64,000 bases of DNA from Branchiostoma floridae (taxonomy: Eukaryota > Chordata > Leptocardii > Amphioxiformes > Branchiostomatidae). A program made the translations under genes and the position numbers. The DNA lies in the NCBI RefSeq assembly GCF_000003815.2, contig NC_049992.1, positions 851,924-915,923 of the forward strand, read 5' to 3'. Positions 63,961 to 64,000 of the stretch are shown here, piece after piece. A model generated the notes under the pieces. That model worked only from the letters and a program-made list of their open reading frames with translations, was not told the origin of the DNA and did no database searches. The first letter of the stretch is position 1. Each line of letters begins with the position of its first letter.

Positions 63961-64000
63961 AACACCCTGAATATCTGTGTTAACCCCACATACATGCGCT

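Overview
This window looks like chordate genomic DNA, most probably amphioxus (Branchiostoma). It has intron-rich animal genes with GT-AG introns, fibrinogen-domain lectin genes, a six-blade BTB-BACK-Kelch gene and a gasdermin E-like gene. Between them are many small inverted-repeat transposons, CR1-like LINE fragments and tRNA-derived SINEs. Four N runs (25447-25572, 31846-31945, 35521-35620, 38209-38308) mark a draft assembly. The species is inferred, not proven.

Layout. (1) 0.27-22.2 kb, + strand: a tandem cluster of secreted fibrinogen-related protein (FREP) genes. FREP-A and FREP-D each have five coding exons: signal peptide plus coiled coil, a short linker exon, then three exons for one fibrinogen-like domain. 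Between them lies a double unit (B+C). In it, the last fibrinogen exon of B is fused in frame to a second coiled coil and splices in phase into unit C, predicting a 692-residue protein with two fibrinogen domains. (2) 22.2-26.4 kb: a duplicated 3' flank and nested DNA transposons. (3) 26.4-46.9 kb, - strand: an eight-exon KLHL24/35/6-like gene predicting 592 residues. An uninterrupted 1020-codon CR1-like LINE ORF lies in its last intron, with LINE fragments, a probable solo LTR and SINE pieces in other introns. (4) 47-56.7 kb: mostly repeats, with no gene I can support. (5) 56.7-64 kb, + strand: a gasdermin E-like gene, with nine in-phase exons followed by a tandem array of eleven near-identical 59-nt exons running to the window edge.

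How the genes relate. FREPs are secreted lectin-type recognition proteins, KLHL proteins are usually Cullin-3 substrate adaptors, and gasdermin E is a protease-activated pore former of cell death. Their proximity suggests an innate-immunity-rich neighbourhood, but nothing in the sequence shows that they work together.

The strongest pattern is local duplication of exon-intron junctions. Every coding exon of the KLHL gene, three exons of the gasdermin gene and two of the FREP genes have extra, usually decayed, copies of an exon edge (often with its splice site) in the adjoining intron or flank. The copies range from one fragment to a 13-copy minisatellite and the 11-copy gasdermin exon array. 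From memory, amphioxus minisatellites spanning exon-intron junctions have been reported before; the density here and the exon-array outcome are what deserve attention.
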